Shown here: positions 33,559 through 43,506 of the stretch, piece after piece
How positions within the stretch are numbered: position 1 is the first letter of the stretch
Layout: the number at the start of each line of letters is the position of its first letter
Source of the DNA: an uncultured Pseudocitrobacter sp.
GTDB taxonomy: Bacteria > Pseudomonadota > Gammaproteobacteria > Enterobacterales > Enterobacteriaceae
DNA: 64,000 nucleotides
Assembly (NCBI GenBank): GCA_913778145.1
Contig: CAJYVI010000156.1
Span: forward strand, 1 to 64,000
Reading direction: 5' to 3'
The notes under the pieces: generated by a model
The model's input: only the letters and a program-made list of their open reading frames with translations
Told to the model about the DNA's origin: nothing
Databases searched by the model: none
Program-made: the position numbers and the translations under genes

Positions 33559-35290
33559 AGACATCATCCAGCTCGACGGGCTGGTGAAACGCTTCGCCGG
33601 TATGGATAAACCCGCCGTTGCGCCGCTGAACTGTACCATCCACTCTGGTTATGTGACCGGCTTAGTGGGGCCGGACGGCGCGGGGAAAACCACGCTAATG
33701 CGTATGCTCGCCGGCCTGCTCAAGCCCGATGAAGGCAAGGCTGCTGTTCTGGGGCTTGATCCTATTGAAAACGACAGCGAATTGCACAGCATGCTCGGCT
33801 ACATGCCGCAGAAATTTGGCCTGTATGAAGATTTAACGGTAATGGAGAACCTCAATCTTTACGCTGACCTGCGCAGCGTCACCGGTGAGGCGCGACAGAA
33901 AACCTTCGCGCGTCTGCTGGAGTTTACCGCGCTGGGGCCGTTTACCGGTCGGCTGGCGGGGAAACTCTCCGGCGGGATGAAGCAAAAGCTGGGGCTTGCC
34001 TGCACGCTGGTCGGTGAGCCGAAAGTGTTGCTGCTCGATGAACCCGGCGTCGGCGTTGATCCCATCTCGCGCCGCGAACTGTGGCAGATGGTGCACGAAC
34101 TGGCGGGCGACGGGATGCTGATTTTGTGGAGCACCTCCTACCTCGACGAAGCCGAGCAGTGCCGCGACGTGCTGCTGATGAATGAAGGCGAATTGCTGTA
34201 TCAGGGCGAGCCGACGGCGCTAACAAAAACCATGGCCGGACGCAGTTTCCTGATGAGCAGCCCTGCCGAAAACAACCGTCGTCTGTTGCAGCGCACGCTG
34301 AAATTATCCCAGGTGAGCGACGGGATGATCCAGGGGCGCTCGGTGCGCGTGATCCTCAAAAAAGAGGCCACCGCCGACGATATTCGCCGCGCGCCTGAGA
34401 TGCCGGAAATTGAGATAAACGAAACCACGCCGCGCTTCGAGGATGCGTTTATCGACCTGCTGGGCGGCGCGGGAACCTCGGAATCGCCGCTGGGCGCCAT
34501 TCTGCATACGGTTGAGGGTTCACCGGAAGAAACGGTGATTGAAGCCAAACAGCTCACCAAAAAATTCGGTGACTTTGCCGCCACCGATCACGTGGATTTT
34601 GCCGTCAAACGCGGAGAGATCTTTGGCCTGCTCGGCCCTAACGGCGCGGGGAAATCGACCACCTTTAAAATGATGTGCGGCCTGCTGGTGCCCACATCGG
34701 GCAAGGCGCTGGTGCTGGATATGGACCTGAAAGTTAGCTCCGGCAAAGCACGTCAGCATTTAGGTTATATGGCGCAAAAATTCTCGCTCTACGGCAACCT
34801 GACCGTGGAACAGAACCTGCGCTTTTTCTCCGGCGTCTATGGCCTGCGCGGGCGAGCGCAGAATGACAAAATCGCCCGCATGAGCGAAGCCTTTGGCCTG
34901 AAAAGCATCGCCAACCATGCCACCGACGCCCTGCCCCTTGGCTTTAAGCAGCGTCTGGCGCTGGCCTGCTCGCTGATGCACGAGCCGGATATTCTGTTCC
35001 TTGATGAACCGACTTCCGGCGTTGACCCGATTACGCGACGTGAATTCTGGCTGCACATCAACAGCATGGTGGAGAAAGGCGTGACCGTGATGGTGACCAC
35101 TCACTTTATGGATGAAGCCGAGTACTGCGACCGTATTGGCCTGGTGTATCGCGGCAAACTGATTGCCAGCGGCACCCCGGATGACCTGAAAGCGCAGGCT
35201 GCCGACGATGAACAGCGCGACCCAACCATGGAGCAGGCCTTTATCACCTTAATCCACAACTGGGATAAGGAGCACGCCGATGCGCAATAG
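33551..35290 (+). CDS. ybhF: Tandem ABC-transporter ATPase YbhF
   Basis: A 579-residue protein with two ABC ATPase domains in one chain. The first has Walker [10 protein letters not shown] (about 40) and signature LSGGMKQK; the second has GPNGAGKST (about 360), LPLGFKQR in the signature position and [12 protein letters not shown]. The second signature departs from LSGGQ, as in E. coli YbhF. It powers the YbhS/YbhR permease for drug or cation efflux. I chose ATG 33551 over an in-frame upstream ATG at 33539. Confidence 0.95.
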   Translation: MSEDIIQLDGLVKRFAGMDKPAVAPLNCTIHSGYVTGLVGPDGAGKTTLMRMLAGLLKPDEGKAAVLGLDPIENDSELHSMLGYMPQKFGLYEDLTVMENLNLYADLRSVTGEARQKTFARLLEFTALGPFTGRLAGKLSGGMKQKLGLACTLVGEPKVLLLDEPGVGVDPISRRELWQMVHELAGDGMLILWSTSYLDEAEQCRDVLLMNEGELLYQGEPTALTKTMAGRSFLMSSPAENNRRLLQRTLKLSQVSDGMIQGRSVRVILKKEATADDIRRAPEMPEIEINETTPRFEDAFIDLLGGAGTSESPLGAILHTVEGSPEETVIEAKQLTKKFGDFAATDHVDFAVKRGEIFGLLGPNGAGKSTTFKMMCGLLVPTSGKALVLDMDLKVSSGKARQHLGYMAQKFSLYGNLTVEQNLRFFSGVYGLRGRAQNDKIARMSEAFGLKSIANHATDALPLGFKQRLALACSLMHEPDILFLDEPTSGVDPITRREFWLHINSMVEKGVTVMVTTHFMDEAEYCDRIGLVYRGKLIASGTPDDLKAQAADDEQRDPTMEQAFITLIHNWDKEHADAQ

Positions 35291-36413
35291 CACCCTTTCC
35301 TGGCGACGCGTGCGGGCGTTGTGCGTGAAGGAAACGCGGCAAATCATCCGCGACCCCAGCAGTTGGCTGATTGCGGTTGTCATTCCGTTGCTGCTGCTGT
35401 TTATCTTTGGCTACGGCATCAACCTCGACTCCAGCAAGTTGCGCGTTGGAATTTTGCTGGAACAGCAGAGCGAAGAAGCACTTGATTTTACCCACGCTAT
35501 GACCGGCTCGCCCTATATTGACGCCACCATTAGCGATAATCGCCAACAATTGGTTGAGATGATGCAAGCCGGGCGCATTCGCGGGTTAGTGGTCATTCCG
35601 GTGAATTTCGACAGCCAGATGGCGCGCGACAATGAAACCGCGCCAATTCAGGTGATCACCGACGGCAGCGAACCGAATACCGCCAACTTTGTGCAGGGCT
35701 ATACGCAGGGCATCTGGCAGCTATGGCAGGCACAGCGCGCAGAAGACAAAGGGCAATCATTCACACCGCTTATTGATGTCCAGACTCGCTACTGGTTTAA
35801 CCCGGCGGCCATTAGCCAGCACTTTATCATTCCCGGCGCGGTGACCATCATCATGACGGTAATTGGCGCGATCCTCACGTCGCTGGTGGTGGCGCGCGAA
35901 TGGGAGCGCGGTACGATGGAAGCGCTACTGTCAACCGAAGTGACCCGCGTGGAACTGCTGTTGTGTAAGCTAATTCCTTACTACTTCCTCGGCATGCTGG
36001 CGATGCTGCTTTGCATGCTGGTGTCGGTGTTTATACTCGGCGTGCCCTATCGCGGTTCGCTGCTGGTGCTGTTCCTTATCACCAGTCTGTTTTTACTCAG
36101 CACGCTGGGCATGGGGCTGTTGATTTCGACCATCACCCGCAACCAGTTCAACGCCGCGCAGGTCGCGCTGAACGCCGCATTTCTGCCGTCGATTATGCTG
36201 TCCGGGTTTATTTTCCAGATAGACAGTATGCCTGCGGCGATTCGCATCGTGACCTATATCATCCCGGCCCGCTACTTTGTCAGCACGCTACAAAGCCTGT
36301 TCCTGGCGGGCAATATTCCGGTGGTGCTGGTGATTAACACCCTGTTTTTGATTGCTTCGGCGGTGATGTTTATCGGCCTGACGTGGCTGAAAACGAAACG
36401 TCGGCTCGATTAA
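35280..36413 (+). CDS. ybhS: ABC-2 type permease YbhS
   Basis: A 377-residue inner-membrane permease of the ABC-2 family, the same length as in E. coli. One N-terminal helix (about 29-49), a large periplasmic loop and five C-terminal helices are visible, with the conserved [17 protein letters not shown] segment. It overlaps the end of ybhF by 11 bp. The gap to ybhR is widened by a BIME. Confidence 0.95.
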   Translation: MRNSTLSWRRVRALCVKETRQIIRDPSSWLIAVVIPLLLLFIFGYGINLDSSKLRVGILLEQQSEEALDFTHAMTGSPYIDATISDNRQQLVEMMQAGRIRGLVVIPVNFDSQMARDNETAPIQVITDGSEPNTANFVQGYTQGIWQLWQAQRAEDKGQSFTPLIDVQTRYWFNPAAISQHFIIPGAVTIIMTVIGAILTSLVVAREWERGTMEALLSTEVTRVELLLCKLIPYYFLGMLAMLLCMLVSVFILGVPYRGSLLVLFLITSLFLLSTLGMGLLISTITRNQFNAAQVALNAAFLPSIMLSGFIFQIDSMPAAIRIVTYIIPARYFVSTLQSLFLAGNIPVVLVINTLFLIASAVMFIGLTWLKTKRRLD

Positions 36414-36418
36414 ACTTC

Positions 36419-36494
36419 GCCGGATGGCGGCTACGCCTTATCCGGCCTACACAATTACGATTCGTAGGTCGGGTAAGCGCAGCGCCACCCGACA
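36419..36494. repeat. BIME (two REP units) between ybhS and ybhR
   Basis: Two facing REP palindromes: GCCGGATGGCGGC...TTATCCGGC at 36420-36447 and GTCGGGTAAGCGC...CACCCGAC at 36467-36493. The element sits within an operon: in E. coli the two flanking genes are almost contiguous. Confidence 0.88.
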
Positions 36495-36507
36495 TGAGGA
36501 CGACACC

Positions 36508-37614
36508 ATGTTTTATCGTTTATGGACATTAATCCGCAAAGAGCTGCAATCGCTGCTGCGCGAGCCGCAGACGCGCGCCATTTTGATTCTGCCGGTGCTG
36601 ATTCAGGTGATCCTCTTCCCCTTTGCCGCGACGCTGGAAGTCACCAACGCCACCATCGCTATCTATAACGAGGACAACGGCAAGCACGCCGTGGAGCTGA
36701 CGCAACGTTTCGCCCGCGCCAAAGCCTTCACCCATATTCTGCTGCTGAAAAGCCCGCAGGAGATCCAGCCGACCATCGACACCCAGAAAGCGCTGCTGCT
36801 GGTGCGCTTCCCGGCGGATTTTTCGCGTAATCTGGATTCCTTCCAGCAGGCGCCCATGCAGTTGATTCTTGACGGGCGAAACTCTAACAGCGCGCAAATC
36901 GCGGCCAACTACCTGCAACAGATCGTCAAAGATTATCAGCAGGAGTTAACGGACGGCCAGGCCAAACCCAACAACAGCGAGCTGGTGGTGCGTAACTGGT
37001 ATAACCCGAATCTGGACTACAAATGGTTTGTGGTGCCGTCGCTGATCGCCATGATCACCACCATCGGTGTGATGATCGTAACGTCGCTCTCCGTCGCCCG
37101 CGAGCGCGAACAGGGAACGCTGGATCAGCTCCTGGTTTCACCGCTGGCGACCTGGCAGATCTTCATCGGCAAAGCCGTTCCGGCACTGATTGTGGCGACC
37201 TTCCAGGCCACTATCGTGCTGGGTATCGGCATCTGGGCGTATCAGATTCCCTTCGCCGGTTCGCTGGCGTTGTTCTACTTCACCATGATTATCTACGGGT
37301 TATCGCTGGTAGGCTTTGGCCTGCTGATTTCCTCTCTGTGCGAAACCCAGCAGCAGGCGTTTATCGGCGTGTTCGTCTTTATGATGCCGGCGATTCTGCT
37401 GTCGGGTTACGTTTCGCCCGTGGAGAACATGCCGGTTTGGTTGCAGAATCTGACGTGGATTAACCCGATTCGTCACTTTACGGATATCACCAAGCAAATT
37501 TATCTGAAGGACGCGAGCTTAACGATTGTGTGGGGAAGTTTGTGGCCGCTACTGGTGATAGCGGCCACGACAGGCTCAGTGGCGTACGCGATGTTTCGCC
37601 GGAAGATCGCCTGA
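36508..37614 (+). CDS. ybhR: ABC-2 type permease YbhR
   Basis: A 368-residue ABC-2 permease, the partner of YbhS and identical in length to E. coli YbhR. It has the N-terminal helix (about 24-43), a large periplasmic domain and C-terminal helices with [18 protein letters not shown] chose the ATG at 36508, preceded by GAGGA; codons upstream (from 36424) lie in the BIME. The 3' end overlaps ybhQ on the other strand by 39 bp. Confidence 0.95.
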   Translation: MFYRLWTLIRKELQSLLREPQTRAILILPVLIQVILFPFAATLEVTNATIAIYNEDNGKHAVELTQRFARAKAFTHILLLKSPQEIQPTIDTQKALLLVRFPADFSRNLDSFQQAPMQLILDGRNSNSAQIAANYLQQIVKDYQQELTDGQAKPNNSELVVRNWYNPNLDYKWFVVPSLIAMITTIGVMIVTSLSVAREREQGTLDQLLVSPLATWQIFIGKAVPALIVATFQATIVLGIGIWAYQIPFAGSLALFYFTMIIYGLSLVGFGLLISSLCETQQQAFIGVFVFMMPAILLSGYVSPVENMPVWLQNLTWINPIRHFTDITKQIYLKDASLTIVWGSLWPLLVIAATTGSVAYAMFRRKIA

Positions 37615-37992
37615 GTTGCGTTTTTTCTCTTTGACTAACAAAGAGACCAACGCTGGCCCGGCGAGGATAGCCAGCCCCGCAAGGGCCAGCAGGAAGTTAT
37701 TGTGTAACACTCGCGACAGCAGCCATAAGGCGATAATTGCCGCGCCAAAATACCAGGTGGTGGTGAGTTCTTCGAGTACATCGCCCACATCACGCCAGCG
37801 CTGTTCACGGTGGCGCTGCAATGCCAGCATCAGAATCACCGTTACGCTGTAGAGCACACACAGGCCCAGGCCGACGCGGACTAATGCACCGCCCATCCAG
37901 CCCATAACCAGCACCGCCACAACCAGCAAATGCAACATAATCTGCCAGCAACTTAACCCTGTTGCGACACGAACGCGTTGTTGCCACTTCAT
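37576..37992 (-). CDS. ybhQ: Inner-membrane protein YbhQ
   Basis: A 138-residue protein (136 in E. coli) with four predicted membrane helices (about 18-38, 40-58, 76-94 and 98-118) and basic ends. Its function is unknown. Convergent with ybhR and divergent from ybhP. Confidence 0.92.
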   Translation of the reverse strand: MKWQQRVRVATGLSCWQIMLHLLVVAVLVMGWMGGALVRVGLGLCVLYSVTVILMLALQRHREQRWRDVGDVLEELTTTWYFGAAIIALWLLSRVLHNNFLLALAGLAILAGPALVSLLVKEKKRNSGDLPAKHRVRH

Positions 37993-38092
37993 GGCTTCTT
38001 CTCCTGAAGGATTTTATTTGCCTATTCAGAGTACGCCACTTTACGGAAAATTCCGTATCACCGCATCTTTTTGTGACGCCGACTACACTATT

Positions 38093-38219
38093 TATACCCA
38101 AAATAATTCGAGTTGCAGGAAGGCGGCAAGTGAACGAATCCCCAGGAGCGTACATAAGTACGTGACTGGGGTGAGCGAACGCAGCCAACGCATCTGCAAC
38201 TTGAAGTATGACGGGTATA
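38093..38219. repeat. ERIC (IRU) element, full length
   Basis: The 127-bp span has the exact length of a canonical ERIC. Its core carries AATCCCCAGGAGCGTACATA followed by GTGACTGGGGTGAGCG, the conserved ERIC centre. The ends are inverted repeats: TATACCC...CGAGTTGCAG on the left and CTGCAACTTG...GGGTATA on the right. It lies 29 bp before the ybhP start, so it would be transcribed into the ybhP leader. Confidence 0.95.
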
Positions 38220-38248
38220 GTCAGGAGAAAAAAGATAACGGGAGCCAA

Positions 38249-39010
38249 ATGTCCGCGAACAGCACGCCTTTTTCGGTAAAAATACTGACAATTAACACCC
38301 ATAAGGGCTTTACGGCATTTAACCGACGTTTTATTTTGCCGGAGCTTCGTGACGCCGTTCGCACCGTCGGCGCAGACATAGTTTGCCTGCAGGAAGTGCT
38401 GGGCGCGCATGAAGTGCATCCGCTGCACGTCGAAAACTGGCCGGATACCAGCCACTACGAATTTCTCGCCGATACCATGTGGAGCGATTTCGCCTACGGG
38501 CGAAATGCGGTCTATCCGGAAGGGCATCACGGCAACGCAGTGCTCTCGCGCTACCCTATTGAACATTTTGAAAATCACGACGTTTCCATCGGCAACAGCG
38601 AGAAACGCGGGCTGCTCTATTGCCGAATCACCCCTCCACAGCTTCGTACACCCATTCATGTTATTTGCGTACATCTTGGCCTCGGCGAAAAGCAGCGCCA
38701 GGCGCAAATCGTGATGCTGGCGGATTTCGTCAATGCGTTACCGCAGGGCGAACCGGTGCTGGTGGCCGGTGATTTCAACGACTGGCGGCAAAAAGCCAAT
38801 CATCCGCTGAAAAAAGAGGCCGGGCTGGAAGAAATTTTCACCCGCGCGCGGGGGCGGCCCGCACGAACCTTTCCGGTAAGTTTGCCGTTGTTACGACTTG
38901 ATCGCATCTACGTGAAAAATGCTAATGCCAGCCAGCCGACTAAACTGGCCCTGCGCGGCTGGCGACACCTTTCTGACCATGCGCCCCTTAGCGCGGAGAT
39001 CCACTTATGA
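38249..39010 (+). CDS. ybhP: Endonuclease/exonuclease/phosphatase-family protein YbhP
   Basis: A 253-residue EEP-fold protein, the same length as in E. coli. Active-site motifs include [13 protein letters not shown] (near residue 47), GDFNDWR and the terminal SDHAPL. The substrate (nucleic acid or phospholipid headgroup) is not known. Linkage to clsB, which it overlaps by 4 bp, favours a membrane-lipid role. GGGAG precedes ATG 38249. An in-frame reading from 37991 runs through the ERIC element and is not the likely start. Confidence 0.93.
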   Translation: MSANSTPFSVKILTINTHKGFTAFNRRFILPELRDAVRTVGADIVCLQEVLGAHEVHPLHVENWPDTSHYEFLADTMWSDFAYGRNAVYPEGHHGNAVLSRYPIEHFENHDVSIGNSEKRGLLYCRITPPQLRTPIHVICVHLGLGEKQRQAQIVMLADFVNALPQGEPVLVAGDFNDWRQKANHPLKKEAGLEEIFTRARGRPARTFPVSLPLLRLDRIYVKNANASQPTKLALRGWRHLSDHAPLSAEIHL

Positions 39011-40248
39011 AATGCGCCTGGCGTGAAGGCAACCAGATTACTCTGCTGGAGAATGGCGACCAGTACTACCCCGCCGTCTTCAAAGCCATCGATCAGGCAC
39101 AGAGTAAAGTGATCCTTGAAACCTTTATCTGGTTTGAAGACGACGTGGGTAAACAGCTGCATGCGGTTCTGCTGCGCGCCGCAAAACGTGGCGTGCAAAT
39201 AGAAGCGCTGCTCGATGGCTACGGCTCACCCGATTTAAGCGATGAATTTGTTAACGAACTGACCGAGGCGGGCGTCATTTTCCGCTATTACGATCCCGGC
39301 CCGCGTGTTTTTGGTATGCGTACTAACCTCTTCCGTCGTATGCACCGCAAAATTGTGGTGGTGGATGCACGTATCGCTTTTATTGGCGGCATTAACTACT
39401 CCGCGGAACATATGTCGAATTATGGTCCGGAAGCTAAACAAGATTATGCGGTGCGTGTGGAAGGGCCGGTGGTGCAGGATATTGTCCAGTTTGAGCTGGA
39501 AAATCTACCGGAAAATGCCCCGGTGCGGCGCTGGTGGCGCAGGCATCATCGCGCGGAAGAGAACCGCATGCCCGGGGAAGCGCAGGCGCTGCTGGTGTGG
39601 CGCGACAATGGCGAGCACCGTACCGATATTGAACGTCACTATCTGCGGATGCTGGCGACCGCCAAACGTGAAGTGATCATTGCTAATGCCTACTTTTTCC
39701 CTGGCTATCGTCTGCTGCATGCCATGCGTCGGGCGGCGCGACGCGGCGTGCGTGTCAAGCTGGTGGTTCAGGGCAACCCGGATATGGCGATTGTTAAAGT
39801 GGGCGCGGTACTGCTTTATCGTTATCTGGTGAACAGCGGCGTGCATATCTATGAATACAAACGCCGCCCGCTGCACGGTAAAGTTGCCCTGATGGATGAT
39901 CACTGGGCAACGGTCGGCTCCAGCAACCTTGATCCCCTGAGCTTGTCGCTGAATCTGGAAGCCAATCTCATGATTCATGACCGGCAGTTTAATCAGACGC
40001 TGCGCGATAATCTCAACACCCTGATTACCCGCGATTCACAACGCGTGGACGAAAGCATGGTGCCCAAACGCAGCTGGATAAATCTCGGCATTGGCGTGGT
40101 GGTGTTCCACTTCTTGCGCCATTTCCCGGCGATGGCCGGGTGGCTACCCGCACATACGCCAAAACTGGCGGAAGTACCTCCCCCCGCACAGCCAACAATG
40201 GAAACGCAGGATCGCGTCGAACCGGAGAATTCAGGAGCCAGACACTGA
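39007..40248 (+). CDS. clsB: Cardiolipin synthase B
   Basis: A 413-residue phospholipase-D-superfamily enzyme, the same length as E. coli ClsB. Two HKD motifs are present: [17 protein letters not shown] (near residue 115) and [19 protein letters not shown] (near residue 297). It joins phospholipids to form cardiolipin. The start overlaps ybhP by ATGA, and the stop overlaps the ybhN start. Confidence 0.95.
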   Translation: MKCAWREGNQITLLENGDQYYPAVFKAIDQAQSKVILETFIWFEDDVGKQLHAVLLRAAKRGVQIEALLDGYGSPDLSDEFVNELTEAGVIFRYYDPGPRVFGMRTNLFRRMHRKIVVVDARIAFIGGINYSAEHMSNYGPEAKQDYAVRVEGPVVQDIVQFELENLPENAPVRRWWRRHHRAEENRMPGEAQALLVWRDNGEHRTDIERHYLRMLATAKREVIIANAYFFPGYRLLHAMRRAARRGVRVKLVVQGNPDMAIVKVGAVLLYRYLVNSGVHIYEYKRRPLHGKVALMDDHWATVGSSNLDPLSLSLNLEANLMIHDRQFNQTLRDNLNTLITRDSQRVDESMVPKRSWINLGIGVVVFHFLRHFPAMAGWLPAHTPKLAEVPPPAQPTMETQDRVEPENSGARH

Positions 40249-41210
40249 AATGGAGGAGCAAGACACAGTGGAAGTGGACCAAACGCGTCCTGACCTGGCT
40301 GTTTCTGGTTGCCGTCGCGGTGCTGCTGGTGCTCTACGCGCGCAAAATTGACTGGCACGAGGTGTGGAACGTCATCCGCGACTATAACCGTCTGGCGCTG
40401 CTGGGCGCGGTAGGGTTGGTTATCTTCAACTATCTGCTGTATGGCTGCTACGACCTGCTGGCGCGCGTCTGGTGCGGGCATAAGCTGGCGAAGCGGCAGG
40501 TCATGCTGGTGTCGTTTATCTGCTATGCCTTCAACCTGACGCTCAGCACCTGGGTTGGCGGCATTGGTATGCGCTATCGCCTGTACTCGCGGCTTGGACT
40601 GAAACCTGGCACCATCACCCGCATCTTTTCACTGAGTATTTCAACCAACTGGCTGGGATATTTATTACTGGCGGGCGTCATGTTTACCGGTGGCGCAATC
40701 GACCTGCCGCCACACTGGTACATCAACGATATCACCCTGCGCCTGCTCGGCGCGGCGCTATTGGCGACAGTGCTGGTTTATCTGGGTTTTTGCGCATTTG
40801 CCAAAAAGCGCCAGTATTCCGTTAAAGGGCAAACGCTGGTGCTGCCCACCTGGAAATTTGCCCTTGCCCAGATGGCGATCTCCAGCCTGAACTGGATGGC
40901 GATGGGCGCAACCATCTGGCTGCTAATGGGCCAGTCCGTAGATTATTTCTTCGTGCTCGGCGTGCTGCTGGTTAGCAGCGTGGTGGCGGTGATTGTGCAT
41001 ATTCCGGCGGGAATCGGCGTGCTGGAAGCGGTATTCGTCGCACTGCTGGCCAGTGAAGACGTCTCTTCCGGGACGATAATTGCGGCGTTGCTGGTGTGGC
41101 GCGTACTGTATTACTTTATACCGCTGCTGTTGGCGCTGGTGTGTTATCTGGGGCTGGAGAGCCAGGCGAAAAGGATTCGGGAGAGGAATGAGCAGAAGGC
41201 TGGAGGGTGA
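40245..41210 (+). CDS. ybhN: UPF0104 inner-membrane protein YbhN
   Basis: A protein of about 321 residues with eight or so membrane helices, of the lysylphosphatidylglycerol-synthase-TM/UPF0104 family (SFICYAFNLTLSTWVGGIGMRYRLYSRLGL is the conserved core). It aligns with E. coli YbhN from its first residues only if translation starts at CTG 40245. That CTG overlaps the clsB stop as CTGA and has AGGAG 7 bp upstream, so an ancestral ATGA seems to have become CTGA. The only in-frame ATG, 40140, lies deep in clsB. Confidence 0.85.
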   Translation: MKWRSKTQWKWTKRVLTWLFLVAVAVLLVLYARKIDWHEVWNVIRDYNRLALLGAVGLVIFNYLLYGCYDLLARVWCGHKLAKRQVMLVSFICYAFNLTLSTWVGGIGMRYRLYSRLGLKPGTITRIFSLSISTNWLGYLLLAGVMFTGGAIDLPPHWYINDITLRLLGAALLATVLVYLGFCAFAKKRQYSVKGQTLVLPTWKFALAQMAISSLNWMAMGATIWLLMGQSVDYFFVLGVLLVSSVVAVIVHIPAGIGVLEAVFVALLASEDVSSGTIIAALLVWRVLYYFIPLLLALVCYLGLESQAKRIRERNEQKAGG

Positions 41211-41260
41211 GAAACGTCCAGATTTATTCGCATTGCAATTCCTTTTGTAAACCATCAGGT

Positions 41261-41749
41261 TTATCCTGGATAATTTTCTTTTTGTCCACACGACAACAGA
41301 AAACCACACTCTAACGTCAAAAGTTCATAAGGTGGCAAGGGATCGCTGAATATATTATTCAACAAGCCATTAATCCATTTCAAGAGTTTTCCATCATCTG
41401 AGGGTGGTGATGAAGCAAAAGCCATTAAATAATAAAAATCATTTTGTATGGATAACGTATCTATTATAAACTCAGAAAATAACTCTTCAGCTGAAAGTAC
41501 GATTGCAAATTGATAACCATCCGGATGTGTAAGACAGCGATAGTCTGCTGCAATGAGCGCATTCCAGCGTTCGCACCCTATCCTTCCTGGCAAAAGAACA
41601 TAGCACCACTGTTCTAGGGGCAGTGTAATCGCAGGATGCCTTTCCTTTAGATTCGTCTGAATTAGTGATACTATTACTTTAACCTCTTCAATTCGGCGTT
41701 CAAAAGAGGCCCCTTCCTTAAATATTTCTATATTCATTATTTGTGCCAT
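41261..41749 (-). CDS. Hypothetical protein (accessory)
   Basis: A 162-residue soluble, acidic protein that I do not recognise. No signal peptide, membrane helix or catalytic motif is visible. An ATG four codons into the frame (41737) is an alternative start, and neither start has a strong ribosome site. Base composition is more AT-rich than in the neighbouring core genes. It lies in a strip between ybhN and ybhL where E. coli has only ybhM, so it is an accessory gene. Confidence 0.55.
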   Translation of the reverse strand: MAQIMNIEIFKEGASFERRIEEVKVIVSLIQTNLKERHPAITLPLEQWCYVLLPGRIGCERWNALIAADYRCLTHPDGYQFAIVLSAEELFSEFIIDTLSIQNDFYYLMAFASSPPSDDGKLLKWINGLLNNIFSDPLPPYELLTLECGFLLSCGQKENYPG

Positions 41750-41814
41750 GAATTATAAAAAGCGACAGCTTGTCGATTGTTGTCATCCCAGGTCATTTAA
41801 TAATGGCATCATTT

Positions 41815-42477
41815 TCACCATCCCCACATCCCTATTCCCGAACTTATCAACGCCTCAAGCAAGAAAATCACAACCTGACAGAAAAGGCTCAGCACACTTA
41901 AATACGTGATGACACTTCCCAACACCATACAGCGAGGCATTGTAGAAAATTCGCCCCCGAACAAATTACGCGAAAGTCCACTTAACACATCCAGTTTATA
42001 ACTCACCGCCATGGGCCAGACCAGCACGGCCAGAAAACTCATGATCCATACAGATAAATAGCTGTCCAGCACACTGTTGATCACGACGGCGATAAACATC
42101 CCACTGACCGCCATCAGCAATATCAGCCTTCGGTAATCAGGATTCCATCCCAAAAACAGGCCCAGGGATGCGTTAATGGTAAACATGGCGCCGACAATAC
42201 CAAATACGGTGGTTATCGATTGAAAAGAAAAGAACATCGATAGTGCAGTGCCTACCAAAATAATCAACGCCAGACCAATCGTACTTGCAAGAAATGTACT
42301 GAATTTGTCCTTTTTGAAATCTAGCCAGAAGGAAATCAGAACAATAAGTACAAGATTGAACATAAACATCCCCGGGCGACTGTCAAGATTCGACACACCT
42401 GATATAATCGCCACCCACGCGATAGCAGGCGTCAACCCCATCATAATCGCAGTCAAAAACCAGATGCGAATCATCAT
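41815..42477 (-). CDS. ybhM: YbhM-like membrane protein, possibly frameshifted at the 5' end
   Basis: A 220-residue protein with seven predicted membrane helices, distantly resembling E. coli YbhM (IWFLTAIMMG, GIVGAMFTINASLGLFLGWNPD) of the Bax-inhibitor-1-like group. It occupies the same position next to ybhL. From ATG 42477 it lacks the N-terminal stretch of about 17 residues before the first helix. Another frame just upstream (about 42478-42530) reads DLIRFALRHQ, similar to what should precede the helix, so a one-base deletion near 42478 is possible. Symbol by position and weak similarity. Confidence 0.6.
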   Translation of the reverse strand: MMIRIWFLTAIMMGLTPAIAWVAIISGVSNLDSRPGMFMFNLVLIVLISFWLDFKKDKFSTFLASTIGLALIILVGTALSMFFSFQSITTVFGIVGAMFTINASLGLFLGWNPDYRRLILLMAVSGMFIAVVINSVLDSYLSVWIMSFLAVLVWPMAVSYKLDVLSGLSRNLFGGEFSTMPRCMVLGSVITYLSVLSLFCQVVIFLLEALISSGIGMWGW

Positions 42478-42569
42478 ACTTGATGGCGCAGAGCAAACCT
42501 GATTAAGTCGTATGGAAGAGAAGCACTCACATCCTGGTCTCCATAAAGATGATTTTCTTGCGGACGCAA

Positions 42570-42920
42570 TCAGCGACAAAAGTGGCGATAATGCATATAA
42601 TGGGCGTTGTTTTTCAGCACAAAACTATATTCATCCATTTCTGTGACCTCCCATTCATTCAGCATTTCATTGTTTTCAACCTGGGTGGCAATCCGCTGCC
42701 GATAACAGGGTAAGTCAAAGAACATATGCCAGCGCCCTTTGTAAATTTCGAGGTAAACATCTGCTCGTCCAAATTCAACATTCGAGTCCGCGTGTTGATT
42801 GTCGTAATAAATGCTCACTGCATATTCACCAAACCACTGAAACCACGTCCGCTGAATAAGCTTAGTGTGCGCAAATATTCCAAAGCAGACGATCAATACA
42901 CAGAGGAAAAAGATAAGCAT
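42570..42920 (-). CDS. Hypothetical small membrane-anchored protein
   Basis: A 116-residue protein with one N-terminal membrane helix (about 1-18, LIFFLCVLIVCFGIF) and a globular, Tyr/His-rich remainder, likely facing the periplasm. Not recognised. I chose ATG 42920, 17 bp after the upstream gene's stop, because AAAGGAG precedes it. An in-frame ATG at 42977 that overlaps the upstream gene is possible. It forms a pair with the gene at 42937-43368. Confidence 0.55.
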   Translation of the reverse strand: MLIFFLCVLIVCFGIFAHTKLIQRTWFQWFGEYAVSIYYDNQHADSNVEFGRADVYLEIYKGRWHMFFDLPCYRQRIATQVENNEMLNEWEVTEMDEYSFVLKNNAHYMHYRHFCR

Positions 42921-42936
42921 CTGAACAGGTACTCCT

Positions 42937-43368
42937 TTACTTGCTCGGCTGTTCTTTCCAGTAATGCCAGATAACATGGCTCTCTCCCTGCCCAATTTCC
43001 ATATCGCCATTCTCAGTGCAGGCCAGATGCCCCCACAACCTACGCGCGGTTGCGCGATCGGGTGCTATCGCCAGAACTGGCGTGTCGTCAGGGCGATATC
43101 TGCCCATTAATACTTTGGCATACAACACTCTTCCCACGATCTCGACCTGCCCCGAGGATGAATCTCGCAGAAAAAGATAAAAGCCATAATGAGGAAAATT
43201 ATATTGTTGGCCAGTTTTTGACGGCGGTTTTTTACACCATTTTACCGCGAGCAATTCTTTGGCTATCTCTAAATTGGGATATGCACCAGCAATAAATATG
43301 CACGTATATATTACTAACAAAAATACAAATAAGTTAATGAAGCAGAACAGACATCCTTTTTTGTTCAT
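42937..43368 (-). CDS. Hypothetical membrane-anchored protein
   Basis: A 143-residue protein starting MNKKGCLFCF with one N-terminal membrane helix (about 6-30), then a soluble domain with LAIAPDRATARRLWGHLACTE. Not recognised. It is followed 17 bp later by another single-helix protein gene, so they probably form a small operon of envelope proteins with the ybhM-like gene downstream. Confidence 0.55.
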   Translation of the reverse strand: MNKKGCLFCFINLFVFLLVIYTCIFIAGAYPNLEIAKELLAVKWCKKPPSKTGQQYNFPHYGFYLFLRDSSSGQVEIVGRVLYAKVLMGRYRPDDTPVLAIAPDRATARRLWGHLACTENGDMEIGQGESHVIWHYWKEQPSK

Positions 43369-43463
43369 TATTTCATCTATGGCATATCACAAAATAGCAG
43401 TTTGCATAGCTACAAATAAATATGTTTCGTCAATCGTGCGTTTTATCAGTAAACAGAATCCGA

Positions 43464-43493
43464 AAAAAATCCCGGAACCAGTCCGGGATTTTT
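43464..43493. terminator. Terminator after ybhL
   Basis: AAATCCCGGA and TCCGGGATTT pair around a CCAG loop, with A- and T-tracts on the outer sides, so it can serve both strands. It starts 14 bp after the ybhL stop. Confidence 0.88.
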
Positions 43494-43506
43494 GAATGAT
43501 TAACCG

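Noticed and set aside
36419-36494. REP clusters considered as a CRISPR array
   Set aside because: Only two or three imperfect palindromic units, no regular spacers and no cas genes; they are BIMEs.
37991-38248. N-terminal extension of ybhP through the ERIC
   Set aside because: The shorter form has a good ribosome site and the exact length of E. coli YbhP.
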